Below, piece after piece: positions 26,065 to 37,930 of a DNA stretch of 64,000 nt; position 1 is the first letter of the stretch; every line of letters starts with the position of its first letter. A program made the position numbers and the translations under genes. Source of the DNA: UBA940 sp031548515 (lineage in GTDB: Bacteria; Bacteroidota; Bacteroidia; Bacteroidales; Rikenellaceae); contig JAVBRB010000005.1 of the NCBI GenBank assembly GCA_031548515.1, forward strand, positions 62,001-126,000, given 5' to 3'. The notes beneath the pieces are model-generated. The model saw only the letters and a list, made by a program, of their open reading frames with translations, was not told where the DNA came from and did no database searches.

Positions 26065-26089
26065 AAAGATTCGTAAGAAACATGCTGTA

Positions 26090-27163
26090 ATGCGTCAATT
26101 TTTTCTTGCACCGATATCGTGGATTTATGGTCTGGTTCTGTCTGTCAGAAACCGGCTGTATGATTCGGGCGTCAAGAAGAGCATGCGCTACGAAATGCCC
26201 ATAGTGTGTGTGGGCAACATCACCGTCGGCGGTACCGGCAAAACGCCTATGTGCGAGTTGCTGATAGGACATTTCCGCGAGACATACAACGTCGCCCTGC
26301 TTTCAAGGGGCTACGGGCGAAAGACTAAAGGCTATCGCGAAGTGACCGTCAAATCGTCGTACCGCAACGTGGGCGACGAACCCAAGCAGATCAAGACAAA
26401 ATACCCGGACACGGTGGTCGTCGTTTGCGAAGACCGCGAAGAGGGGATCGAACGCATCCGCAGGGAGCACCCGGAGGTGAACATGATTGTTATGGACGAC
26501 GGATTCCAGCACCGGCGGATAGAGCCAAAACTCAATATCATAATGGTGGACTACACGCGTCCTATTGACAAGGACAAACTGTTGCCTTTGGGGAATCTGC
26601 GTGATCAACCGGGACAGATGAAACGGGCGCATTATGTGATAGTCACAAAATGTCCGGCGAACATGACGCCTCTGGACCGCCGCATAGCCCGCAAACGCCT
26701 CGAACTGCTGCCTTTCCAATGCCTCTATTTCACACGCGCGGTTTCAGGTCCGTTGCATCCGGCATTTCCAGCAGACGCGGGCGACAGGCAAATCGCCGCA
26801 GGAACCAATGTCATAGCGATGGCGGCCATCGGCAATCCGGGACCATTCGTAGAAAACCTCAGGAGCAAATACAACCTTGTTAACGAATTACTTTTCCGCG
26901 ACCACCATCCCTATCATGTGCGGGACCTCGGCAAAATGGCGGCGGCGCTCGAAAAAGCTCCGGAAGGTACGGTCATCGTGACCACAGAGAAAGATGCGGT
27001 CAAGTTGGGCAGCGGCACCAAAATACCTGCGGCGTTGCGGTCTAGGATTTTCGTGCAGCCGATACAGATGATGTTCGTCGAAGATACGAAAGAAGATTTT
27101 CTCAAAAAACTGGAATACGATGTTAGAACAGATCAAAAAAACAGCTTCTTTTATTCGCGATAA
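26090..27163 (+). CDS. lpxK: Tetraacyldisaccharide 4'-kinase (lipid A)
   Basis: 357 residues. Phosphorylates the 4' position of the lipid A disaccharide at the inner membrane using ATP. Walker A VGNITVGGTGKTPMCELL near 45; MDDGFQHRRIEPKLNIIMVDYTR is the DDGxQH signature; VTTEKDAVKLG near the C terminus. N-terminal amphipathic helix FFLAPISWIYGLVLSVRNRLYD. The next gene (purine nucleoside phosphorylase) starts 44 bp before its stop. Confidence 0.97.
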   Translation: MRQFFLAPISWIYGLVLSVRNRLYDSGVKKSMRYEMPIVCVGNITVGGTGKTPMCELLIGHFRETYNVALLSRGYGRKTKGYREVTVKSSYRNVGDEPKQIKTKYPDTVVVVCEDREEGIERIRREHPEVNMIVMDDGFQHRRIEPKLNIIMVDYTRPIDKDKLLPLGNLRDQPGQMKRAHYVIVTKCPANMTPLDRRIARKRLELLPFQCLYFTRAVSGPLHPAFPADAGDRQIAAGTNVIAMAAIGNPGPFVENLRSKYNLVNELLFRDHHPYHVRDLGKMAAALEKAPEGTVIVTTEKDAVKLGSGTKIPAALRSRIFVQPIQMMFVEDTKEDFLKKLEYDVRTDQKNSFFYSR

Positions 27164-27923
27164 GGTCGGATTCGAACCCGAAGTGGGTATTATTCTGGGT
27201 ACGGGCCTGGGCGGCCTCGTAAACAGCATCGACGTAAAAGCCTCGATAGATTACAGTGACATTCCCGACTTTCCCGTTTCGACGGTCGAAGGACACAACG
27301 GAAGGCTTATCTTCGGCATGCTCGGAGGCAAAAAAGTGGTAGCCATGCAGGGCCGTTTCCACTACTACGAAGGTTATGCGCCGCAACAGGTCGTATTCCC
27401 CGTGCGGGTGTTGAAGTTCCTGGGCATCAGGACGCTTTTCGTTTCGAATGCCAGCGGCGGGATCAACCCCACTTTCCGAACCGGCGACATCATGATCATC
27501 ACCGACCACATAAATCTGATACCCAACCCATTGATAGGGCGCAATATCGAGGAACTGGGACCGCGATTCCCGGATATGCACAATTGCTACGATGCGAAAA
27601 TGCGCGCCATGGCCACCAAAATAGCGGAAATGGAAGGGATCAAACTTCAGTACGGGGTTTACGTCGGCGGCACTGGCCCTACTTTCGAAACCCAGGCCGA
27701 ATACAAATACTTCAAGGCGATCGGCGGCGATGCGGCCGGCATGTCCACCACTCCGGAAGTTATCGCGGCCCGCCACATGGGAATCCCTGTATTCGGGGCG
27801 TCGATCATAACCAACGTGGGTATCTCCGATGAGGTCGGCGACCACGAAGACGTGCAGGCCCAGGGCGCAAAGGCCGAAAAGAAAATGACTATTTTATTCA
27901 CCGAAATAATCAAGCAATTATAA
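27120..27923 (+). CDS. punA: Purine nucleoside phosphorylase (inosine/guanosine type)
   Basis: 267 residues, trimeric PNP-I type. Markers: EVGIILGTGLGGLV near residue 20, EGHNGRLIFG, MQGRFHYYEGY, FVSNASGGINP, and the substrate loop GPTFETQAEYKYFKAIGGDAAGMSTTPEV. Splits purine nucleosides with phosphate for salvage. The 44-bp overlap with lpxK is unusual, but both N and C termini are family-like. The gene stop overlaps the ssb start by one base. Confidence 0.95.
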   Translation: MLEQIKKTASFIRDKVGFEPEVGIILGTGLGGLVNSIDVKASIDYSDIPDFPVSTVEGHNGRLIFGMLGGKKVVAMQGRFHYYEGYAPQQVVFPVRVLKFLGIRTLFVSNASGGINPTFRTGDIMIITDHINLIPNPLIGRNIEELGPRFPDMHNCYDAKMRAMATKIAEMEGIKLQYGVYVGGTGPTFETQAEYKYFKAIGGDAAGMSTTPEVIAARHMGIPVFGASIITNVGISDEVGDHEDVQAQGAKAEKKMTILFTEIIKQL

Positions 27924-28384
27924 TGATCAACAAAGTAATCTTAGTCGGGAACGTTGGCGCCGACCCGGAAATACGCACTCTCGAAACAGGGACAAAAGTG
28001 GCACGCATCAGACTGGCAACCACCGAACGCACATTCAACCGGCAGACGCAGGAAACCAAGGAATACACAGAATGGCACACCGTCGTTTTGTGGAGCGGAT
28101 TAGCCGATGTCGCCGACAAGTATGTCCGGAAAGGCAGCCAGATATATGTCGAGGGCAGCCTCCGTTCCAACGAATGGACCGATAAGGAGGGTGGAAAACG
28201 TTACGGCGTTGAGATAATAGCAAGGGAGATGAAGCTGCTTGGACGTCGCAGCGAAGGCACCGGAACATCAGCCCCGCAGTATTCAGCTCCGGCTCCGGCG
28301 GGTGCGCCCGTACCCCCGCGGCCTGCGGCAGCCCCCGTGCCCGAAGCGATACCCATGGACGACCCCGACGACCTGCCATTCTAA
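27923..28384 (+). CDS. ssb: Single-stranded DNA-binding protein
   Basis: 153 residues. OB fold start MINKVILVGNVGADPEIR and WHTVVLWSGLADVADKYVRKG; a Pro/Ala-rich linker (about 115-142) leads to the acidic tip DDPDDLPF that recruits repair and replication partners. ATG shares a base with the preceding stop (TAATG), so translation is coupled. The gap to the next gene (28385-28721) holds no gene, only the promoter noted below. Confidence 0.97.
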   Translation: MINKVILVGNVGADPEIRTLETGTKVARIRLATTERTFNRQTQETKEYTEWHTVVLWSGLADVADKYVRKGSQIYVEGSLRSNEWTDKEGGKRYGVEIIAREMKLLGRRSEGTGTSAPQYSAPAPAGAPVPPRPAAAPVPEAIPMDDPDDLPF

Positions 28385-28576
28385 AGTATTATCCGGAACG
28401 TTATTAACTTGTAACTACCGGATCCGGCTTTGTTATAGAACCGGTAAAAGTATTTGATGGACCCATGGAATACATGATACGCCCCGGCAACAGACAAACG
28501 GATGAGAGCAAAACCAACCATCCATCGCTCATGCCGCATGGGCAGTAAGGCAAGCAAAGCCAAATTTCAAATAAAG

Positions 28577-28608
28577 TTTGAATTTGCGCCCGGCTTTCAC
28601 TATATTTG
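28577..28608 (+). promoter_or_regulatory. Promoter of the sugar permease/ROK kinase pair
   Basis: TTTG (28577-28580), 20-bp spacer, TATATTTG (28601-28608). The 5' leader is about 107 nt, longer than most here, and could fold (GTTGC/GCAAC), so it might carry control. Confidence 0.75.
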
Positions 28609-28721
28609 GAACCGGATCGCTACAGCCCACTCTCCCGCAGGTTGCGTTCCGTGTGTATTTCAGTCTGAAGCAACATGCTGAAAATAAAAACCTTTAACTA
28701 AACTTAAAACCAACTAACACT

Positions 28722-29990
28722 ATGACAACTCAACAAAAACAGGGCAACCTTGTCGGTATCATCACGATGATCTTCCTGTTCGGAATGATCTCTTTCGTAA
28801 CAAACCTCGCCGCACCGATCGGTACAATCTGGAAAGGGAATCCCGAATTCGCATCGCTGGGTTTGCTCGGTAACATGATGAACTTCCTGGCCTATCTGGT
28901 AATGGGTATTCCCGCAGGGCGCATGCTGGCCAGGATCGGTTATAAAAAAACCGCACTGGCGGCTATCGCCGTGGGTATCATCGGGATCTTCGTGCAGTTC
29001 CTGTCAGGCAAAACGGGCGACGCGGGCTTTTACGTGTATCTGCTCGGCGCATTCATAGCGGGATTTTGCGTATGTATGCTTAACACGGTCGTTAATCCGA
29101 TGCTCACCATCCTGGGTGGCGGCGGCAACAAAGGCAACGCTCTTCTGCAGACCGCAGGCGGTTTCAATTCACTTATGGCAACCCTCACCCCGATGCTGGT
29201 CATGGCAATGATCGGCGAGGCCTCGAAAGCCGCCATTTCGGATGTTAATCCGCTCCTGTTTATAGCGATGGGCGTATTCGCGCTGACATTCATTATTTTG
29301 CTTTTCGTTCCGATAAAAGAGATCCATAAAAACGACAATGTCAAATATGAAAAAAGCCCCTGGGCGTTCCGCCACTTCGTCCTGGGCGCATTCGCTATCT
29401 TCTGTTATGTAGGTATCGAAGTAGGCATACCCGCAGGGCTGCTTTTCTGGCTTCCTGAAGGAGCCGGCCTGCCGGTCGAAACCGCATCCGCAACCGCAGG
29501 TTTCGTAGCTGGTACATATTGGTTCCTGATGATGATCGGACGCTTCCTTGGCGGTGCGATCGGCAGCAAGGTCTCGAGCAAGACGATGATGATATTCACC
29601 ACAGCCGTTGCAGCCGTGCTTGTTATCGCAGCCATCTACAGTTCCGGGGTTTCTACCTCGATGCCTGTATTCACCGGCAAAACCTTTGCAGTAGAACAGG
29701 TGCCCCTCAGCGCACTTCTTCTGGTGCTTTGCGGCCTTTGCACCTCTGTCATGTGGGGTTCGATATTCAACCTGGCTACCGCCGGCCTCGGCAAATACAC
29801 CCCGCTGGCTTCCGGCATCTTCATGATGATGGTTGTGGGCGGCGGAGTTATCCCGTTCGTCCAGGAGCAGATCGCGGACGCCACAGGATGGTTGCCGAGC
29901 TACTGGGTAATCGTGGCAGGCATCATCTATATGCTGTTCTATGCGCTGTTCGGCAGCAAGAATGTAAATACTAACATTAAAATCGATTAA
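28722..29990 (+). CDS. MFS sugar permease (glucose/fucose permease family)
   Basis: 422 residues with about 12 hydrophobic segments. Resembles the FucP/GluP/NagP branch of the major facilitator superfamily: MIFLFGMISFVTNLAAP, GAFIAGFCVCMLNTVVNPML and WFLMMIGRFLGGAIGSK (the MFS loop between helices). Directly followed by a ROK sugar kinase, 6 bp away, so the pair probably imports and phosphorylates one hexose. Specificity (glucose or another) is inferred from the neighbour. Confidence 0.88.
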   Translation: MTTQQKQGNLVGIITMIFLFGMISFVTNLAAPIGTIWKGNPEFASLGLLGNMMNFLAYLVMGIPAGRMLARIGYKKTALAAIAVGIIGIFVQFLSGKTGDAGFYVYLLGAFIAGFCVCMLNTVVNPMLTILGGGGNKGNALLQTAGGFNSLMATLTPMLVMAMIGEASKAAISDVNPLLFIAMGVFALTFIILLFVPIKEIHKNDNVKYEKSPWAFRHFVLGAFAIFCYVGIEVGIPAGLLFWLPEGAGLPVETASATAGFVAGTYWFLMMIGRFLGGAIGSKVSSKTMMIFTTAVAAVLVIAAIYSSGVSTSMPVFTGKTFAVEQVPLSALLLVLCGLCTSVMWGSIFNLATAGLGKYTPLASGIFMMMVVGGGVIPFVQEQIADATGWLPSYWVIVAGIIYMLFYALFGSKNVNTNIKID

Positions 29991-29996
29991 ACGGAT

Positions 29997-30953
29997 ATGG
30001 ACAAGAAATATGTAATAGGCGTCGACATAGGCGGCCAGACATCGAAACTGGGCGTTGTGGACGCACGCGGCAACGTATTGGCACAAAGCACCATCCGCAC
30101 TGACACGCATGAAGATCCAAATATGTATGTGAGCGATCTGGTGGATGCGATCCGTAAACTGGCCGACCAGGTCGAAGGCATCGGCGCCATACGCGGCATA
30201 GGCATAGGGGCGCCCAACGGAAACTACTACCGCGGCACCATCGAATTCGCACCCAACCTCAAATGGAAAGGCGTGGTTCCTCTCGCCGATATGGTCAGCG
30301 AAAAAATCGGACTGCCGGTCGCGCTTACAAACGATGCGAACGCCGCCGCTGTGGGCGAAATGACCTACGGAGCCGCGCGCGGAATGAAAGATTTCATCAT
30401 GATAACACTCGGTACGGGCGTAGGCAGCGGTATAGTCATAAACGGCAACGTGGTTTACGGACATGACGGTTTTGCGGGTGAACTTGGCCACACCATACAG
30501 GTTCGCAATAACGGACGCCTGTGCGGCTGCGGACGCAACGGTTGCCTCGAGGCTTACGCTTCGGCTGTAGGTGTTGCACGCACAGCGCGTGAAGTTATTG
30601 AAACTACCAATAAAAAGACCGTTCTGCGCGATATGCCGTGGGATAAAATATCCTCTAAAGAGGTGTTCGAAGCGGCAACCCAGGGTGACGAAGTTGCAAT
30701 AGAGATATTCAAATTCACAGGCGAGCTATTGGGCAAGGCTCTTGCGGATTTCGTCGCTTTTAGCGCACCTGAAGCGATCATCCTGTTCGGCGGCCTCACC
30801 AAAGCAGGCGACCTTATCAAGAAACCGGTGGTGGAGGCGCTCAACGCCAGTGTACTGAATCTGTGGAAGAATAAGGTCAAGGTTGAGTTCTCGCAGCTCA
30901 AGGAGTCCGACGCTGCCATCCTGGGAGCCAGCGCGCTGGGTTGGGAGTTATAG
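29997..30953 (+). CDS. ROK-family sugar kinase, probable glucokinase
   Basis: 318 residues. N-terminal phosphate loop IGVDIGGQTSKLGVVD at 7-22; GIGAPN; ATP-binding TLGTGVGSGIVING around 138-150; zinc-binding site with His165 (GELGH) and CGCGRNGCLE (Cys176, Cys178, Cys183). No N-terminal HTH, so it is an enzyme rather than a repressor. Paired with the permease. Two hairpin terminators follow. Substrate most likely glucose; N-acetylglucosamine or fructose cannot be ruled out. Confidence 0.93.
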   Translation: MDKKYVIGVDIGGQTSKLGVVDARGNVLAQSTIRTDTHEDPNMYVSDLVDAIRKLADQVEGIGAIRGIGIGAPNGNYYRGTIEFAPNLKWKGVVPLADMVSEKIGLPVALTNDANAAAVGEMTYGAARGMKDFIMITLGTGVGSGIVINGNVVYGHDGFAGELGHTIQVRNNGRLCGCGRNGCLEAYASAVGVARTAREVIETTNKKTVLRDMPWDKISSKEVFEAATQGDEVAIEIFKFTGELLGKALADFVAFSAPEAIILFGGLTKAGDLIKKPVVEALNASVLNLWKNKVKVEFSQLKESDAAILGASALGWEL

Positions 30954-30994
30954 TCCTGAAACCTTTCAAATAAAAAACCGTAAGGTCTTAAATT

Positions 30995-31030
30995 TACCCC
31001 CAAAGTCTTCTCTGGCTTTGGGGGTATTTT
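30995..31030 (+). terminator. Terminator after the ROK kinase gene
   Basis: TACCCCCAAAG and CTTTGGGGGTA form an 11-bp stem, followed by TTTT. Confidence 0.85.
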
Positions 31031-31066
31031 ATGGAATCAAGCGTAAGTAATAATAGATGAATAACT

Positions 31067-31099
31067 AAAAGCCAACTCTTTATCGGAGTTGGCTTTTTT
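31067..31099 (+). terminator. Second hairpin terminator 40 bp further on
   Basis: AAAAGCCAACTC and GAGTTGGCTTTT form a 12-bp stem with a 7-base loop and T-run. The two stacked terminators enclose about 36 bp without any gene. Confidence 0.8.
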
Positions 31100-31140
31100 A
31101 ATAATATATCGTAGTAAGATTATCAAAAACAAATTGCATA

Positions 31141-31313
31141 TTTCAATTGTTTTGCGGAGCAAAATAATCATCGCCCGAGCGCCGGCTGTCGGCCGCAGGC
31201 CGGTGGAGGCATCTTGCGAGGGGGATAACTGAAAGGGTAGGTTCCCCGTCGCTTGCGGCGATATTATAAATTCCTGTTTTGGATTCCCCGTTGCTTGAAG
31301 CGGGGTAGTTCAT
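31141..31313 (-). repeat. Dispersed repeat, copy B (reverse orientation)
   Basis: Nearly full-length copy, complementary to copies A and C. It contains an open frame of about 56 codons (start NYPASSNGESKTGIYN) that copies A and C cannot keep open, so I treat it as noncoding. It lies between the kinase terminators and the minus-strand HTH gene. Confidence 0.88.
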
Positions 31314-31394
31314 TCTGTGCCGCACATGAATCCATCCGGAGGATCAGCTGATAACCCTCTTTTCACCAAAAACCATTCGGGGACCTACAATATC

Positions 31395-32360
31395 TCAAAG
31401 GCTGTTCACTATCTCGCGCTGCTTGGCGAAGAAGAGTATACGCTGCATCTCTCCGCTGCGCGAAATAAGAGTCGACACCCGTTTGGCCGATTGAAGCCAG
31501 CTTTTCATCTTACCGTAAGTACTCTCGTCAAGGGATATCACCGAGTTGAGTGTAAAGGTATTAATCATGCTCAAATAGAAATTGCCTCCCTCGAAACATG
31601 TATAATTTGTATCGAAATGCATATTCGAAATATAGATATTCACCGGATTAGGGGTTTCTTTCCATGTGCCGCGAGCCGCCATCATCTCCACATCGTCTAT
31701 GAAACGCAGTATCTCTTCCTTGAGATCCATCTTTTCCTCGATGGTTATGAGGTTGATGCTCTCGAAAAAACGGATCTCGTCTACAAGAGTTGCAAACAGG
31801 TTCCTGTCCCATATCAGACTCATGTTCTTAATATTGTGGACGGCTATGGAATGGCGCTGGCAGAGTGTCCAGTAGCGGTCGGATAATTTGACGTCCCCGT
31901 AACGCACTACCTTACTGTCGCTGTCGTACTGGTATTTCCAGTAAAAAATATGAAAACGGTTTATATTTTTATACTGCGTCCACAAAAGGTTCGGTATCTG
32001 GTTGCCGCTTGCATTTCCCTCTGAATATGATTCTTCGTTCAATTTCTCGAGAAAAGAGACATATTGCTCCATCATTATGTAATCGATCTCTTTGGGCTCA
32101 TAATATTCCGCCAACTTCAACTGGAATGGCCGGCTCTTTTCCGTGGTGAAGCCAATAATATTGTCGATGGATATCCCGAGTGTCTGGCAAACTCTGGCAA
32201 CCTCATGGAAGGTAAATGGAACTTCACGGCGCAAACGGCGGTAAACCGCCTCTTTTTCTATCATCAGGATCTCGGCAAGGATGCCCGACATTTTACTCCT
32301 CTGCGGAATCTTCTCCCTTATCTCGGCAATAAACCTGTCGTGCAAAAGTTGGTTATCCAT
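31395..32360 (-). CDS. HTH transcriptional regulator-like protein of unknown class
   Basis: 321 residues. The N-terminal 65 residues fit a helix-turn-helix domain (MSGILAEILMIEKEAVYRRLRREVPFTFHEVARVCQTLGISIDNIIG), like the cryptic XRE-type domain of a Bacteroidota family. The rest (about 250 residues) is a mixed helical region with aromatic-rich patches and no recognised ligand domain. Monocistronic; neighbours are the repeat on one side and a 600-bp gene-free gap on the other. Target unknown. Confidence 0.8.
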   Translation of the reverse strand: MDNQLLHDRFIAEIREKIPQRSKMSGILAEILMIEKEAVYRRLRREVPFTFHEVARVCQTLGISIDNIIGFTTEKSRPFQLKLAEYYEPKEIDYIMMEQYVSFLEKLNEESYSEGNASGNQIPNLLWTQYKNINRFHIFYWKYQYDSDSKVVRYGDVKLSDRYWTLCQRHSIAVHNIKNMSLIWDRNLFATLVDEIRFFESINLITIEEKMDLKEEILRFIDDVEMMAARGTWKETPNPVNIYISNMHFDTNYTCFEGGNFYLSMINTFTLNSVISLDESTYGKMKSWLQSAKRVSTLISRSGEMQRILFFAKQREIVNSL

Positions 32361-32589
32361 ATCGTTCGGTTTTTTTAATGATTACGTACAATAAATTCCG
32401 TAAGCCAAAGAGATCACCGGGATATTCCGCCCAATGTAAAATTAGTATTTTTTTTCACATTCAGCAATTTCTTTGTTCAAATAATCACACAAAAGAGAAT
32501 ATTTCCCCCCATTCCAAGGAATCTATCCGGCGATAAATAATTCCCTGAGACAGCAAAAAGACTTTGCATTTATAACAGGGTATAATATC

Positions 32590-32703
32590 TTATCAAAAGA
32601 ACGGCCCCTTACCGGTTTCACTTTCACAAGCACGTCCGGAAAAGGGCCGACCCGACAACCAATCAACTTACAAATGACTTTTAATCATCCGAAGACAAAG
32701 ATA
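32590..32703 (-). ncRNA. Candidate small RNA or leader transcript in the 600-bp gap upstream of the HTH gene
   Basis: Minus strand: -7 TATCTTTG (32696-32703), then 7 bp later a 6-codon frame ATG ATT AAA AGT CAT TTG TAA (32668-32688), then a hairpin of two 14-bp arms matching at 12 positions (CGGCCC...CCGG, 32602-32649) followed by TTCTTTT. That layout is a short transcript with a tiny leader frame and a terminator-like end. Without expression data this stays a candidate. The rest of 32361-32920 shows no gene. Confidence 0.35.
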
Positions 32704-32920
32704 CTGGTGAAATATGCAATTTTCGCAACCGAGCGCATAAGCGAAAAACATTTTTCAACCTTTTTGAGCCGTCATCTTCCGCCGTTTTTCGCTATTTTTA
32801 CGTTTTGCGCAATTTTTTGGACGTATTTCGTATGCCAACCGTGACATACAAATAGGGAACGTCGTATAATGCGTTTCCGGTAATCAGATTAAATGGATAT
32901 CGCAAAATGCATTTACGAGA

Positions 32921-32960
32921 CAAAAAAAAGACAGGAGGCGTCCATCGAAAGGCGCCTCCC
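32921..32960 (-). terminator. Terminator of tRNA-Ala
   Basis: Minus strand: GGAGGCG and CGCCTCC stem (32934-32940/32953-32959), 12-base loop, then TGTC and an 8-T run. Confidence 0.85.
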
Positions 32961-32963
32961 GGG

Positions 32964-33037
<74 letters not shown>

Positions 33038-33333
33038 ATAAAGCGAGTGCAAAATAAATAAGAAAGAAAAAAATTCAGCGAAGCTGAAAAAACTGTTGGA
33101 TGCAACAAACGCAAATTTATTTGCAGGTGTTGCGTGCAACGGTTTTTTATGAACGGTGTTCCTTTTTCTTCCGTTTTGTTTTGCCGAGCGATCCGGGACG
33201 ATCACGCGAAGCGTAATCCCTGTCCGGTTCACCGCGGATCACGCAAGTAATCCCCTTTTCGCGAATGCAAATGTAACACTTTTTTATAAAAACAAAAATT
33301 GCAATCCTTTTTTCATTCTTCATTATTTTTCCG

Positions 33334-33341
33334 TATCTTTG
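33334..33341 (+). promoter_or_regulatory. -7 element of carA
   Basis: TATCTTTG, 24 bp before the carA ATG. No TTTG at the -33 spacing; upstream is T-rich instead. Confidence 0.55.
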
Positions 33342-33364
33342 TGCCTCAGAAAATCCTTCTGAAA

Positions 33365-34451
33365 ATGTCCAATAAAAAAGCTGCCGTTCTTATCCTCGAG
33401 GATGGAACACGATTCAAGGGCTTCTCCTTTGGTGCCGATAAATCGGTGTCGGGAGAAGTTGTTTTTAATACGGCTATGCTCGGTTACAATGAATCATTGA
33501 CCGACCCGTCTTACAGGGGCCAAATCCTCACTTTTACTTACCCTCTCATCGGAAACTACGGTGTTCCTCCATTCGATGTGGAAGGCGGACTGTTGAAAAA
33601 TTTCGAATCCGACAAAATGCAGATCACCGGATTGGTAGTGACCGACTACTCCGAAGAGTTCAGCCACTGGAACGCAAGCAAGAGCCTTGCCGACTGGCTC
33701 AAGGAGAGCGGGGTTCCGGCCATTTGCGGCATCGACACCCGCGCGCTGACCAAACATATCCGCGAAAAAGGGGCTATGTTGGGCAAGATCGTGGTGGAGG
33801 GACAACCCGAACCGGCGGAGTTCGTCGATCCTAACCTGCGCAACCTGGTGGCGGAAGTCAGCACAGGAGAGGTCAAAACCTACGGCGACGGTGACGGCGA
33901 CATCACCATTGCGCTCATCGACTGCGGGGTGAAGTATAATATAATAAGGAGCCTGGTGAGGCGCGGCGCGAAAGTGGTGCGCGTGCCCTGGAACTTCGAC
34001 GTTACGACCATCGAATGGGACGGCCTGATGCTGGCCAACGGTCCGGGCAACCCAGCAATGGCCGGAGAAACCGTGGAGAACATCAAAAAAGCGATGGCAC
34101 TCGGCAAACCGATCTTCGGTATCTGCATGGGTAACCAACTGCTGTCGATGGCGGCAGGGGCGAGTACATATAAATTAAAGTACGGACACCGCAGCCACAA
34201 CCAGCCGGTGCTGGAAGTGGGCACAAACACAGCCATGATAACCTCGCAGAACCACGGCTTCGCAGTCGATACGGCAAAACTGTCGGCCGACTGGGAGCCA
34301 TACTTCGTCAACCTGAACGACGGCACCAACGAAGGCATCCGACACAAAACCAAGCCTTTTTCATCGGTGCAGTTCCACCCCGAAGCCACCAGCGGCCCGG
34401 TGGACAGCGAAATACTCTTTGACAAATTCACCGCCTTAATCCGCAAACACA

Positions 34452-34462
<11 letters not shown>
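33365..34462 (+). CDS. carA: Carbamoyl-phosphate synthase small (glutamine amidotransferase) subunit
   Basis: 365 residues from the ATG at 33365 (the open frame upstream covers the promoter, so it is rejected). Class I amidotransferase: ANGPGNPAMAGE, catalytic Cys in GICMGNQLLS, and His-Glu in SVQFHPEATSGP. N-terminal part AAVLILEDGTRFKGFSFGA is typical. Supplies ammonia from glutamine to CarB for arginine and pyrimidine synthesis. Stop overlaps the carB start by 11 bp. Confidence 0.98.
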
Positions 34463-37670
<3,208 letters not shown>

Positions 37671-37677
37671 TAAGTAT

Positions 37678-37849
37678 ATGAACTACCCCGCCTCGAGCAA
37701 CGGGGTATCCAAAACAGGAATTTATAATATCGCCTCAAGCGGCGGGAAATCGACCCTTTTAGTTATCTCCCTCGCAAGATGCCTCCTCCGGCCTGCGGCC
37801 GACGGTCGGCGCTAGGTCGATGATTATTGTGCTCCGCAAAACAATTGAA
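37678..37849 (+). repeat. Dispersed repeat, copy C, abutting the carB stop
   Basis: Starts 8 bp past the carB TAA. Includes both CGAGCAACGGGG and CAAGCGGCGGG units, the shared GGAATTTATAATATCGCC, CTCGCAAGATGCCTCC and the TTTG..GCAAAA hairpin. An open frame of 46 codons can be read but ends at TAG before the end of copy B's frame. Confidence 0.88.
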
Positions 37850-37863
37850 AATTCATAATCAGG

Positions 37864-37897
37864 GAAGTTGTCCGCATGGGCAACTTCTTCATTTTTT
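37864..37897 (+). terminator. Terminator after repeat copy C (carAB)
   Basis: GAAGTTGTCC pairs with GGGCAACTTC around a GCAT loop, followed by TTCATTTTTTG. Just upstream of the next promoter. Confidence 0.75.
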
Positions 37898-37900
37898 GTT

Positions 37901-37908
37901 TATCTTTG
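37901..37908 (+). promoter_or_regulatory. -7 element of the exo/endonuclease/phosphatase gene
   Basis: TATCTTTG, 23 bp before the ATG at 37931, overlapping the T-rich tail of the carAB terminator. Confidence 0.55.
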
Positions 37909-37930
37909 CTTGCATCAAATAAATGACAAT

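Noticed and set aside
29169..30491. 440-codon minus-strand frame
   Set aside because: Antisense to the sugar permease and ROK kinase; low-complexity His/Arg-rich sequence with no motif.
31141..31313. Open frame inside the dispersed repeat as a small protein
   Set aside because: Copies A and C truncate it at different points, D lacks the segment, and substitutions are not concentrated at third codon positions.
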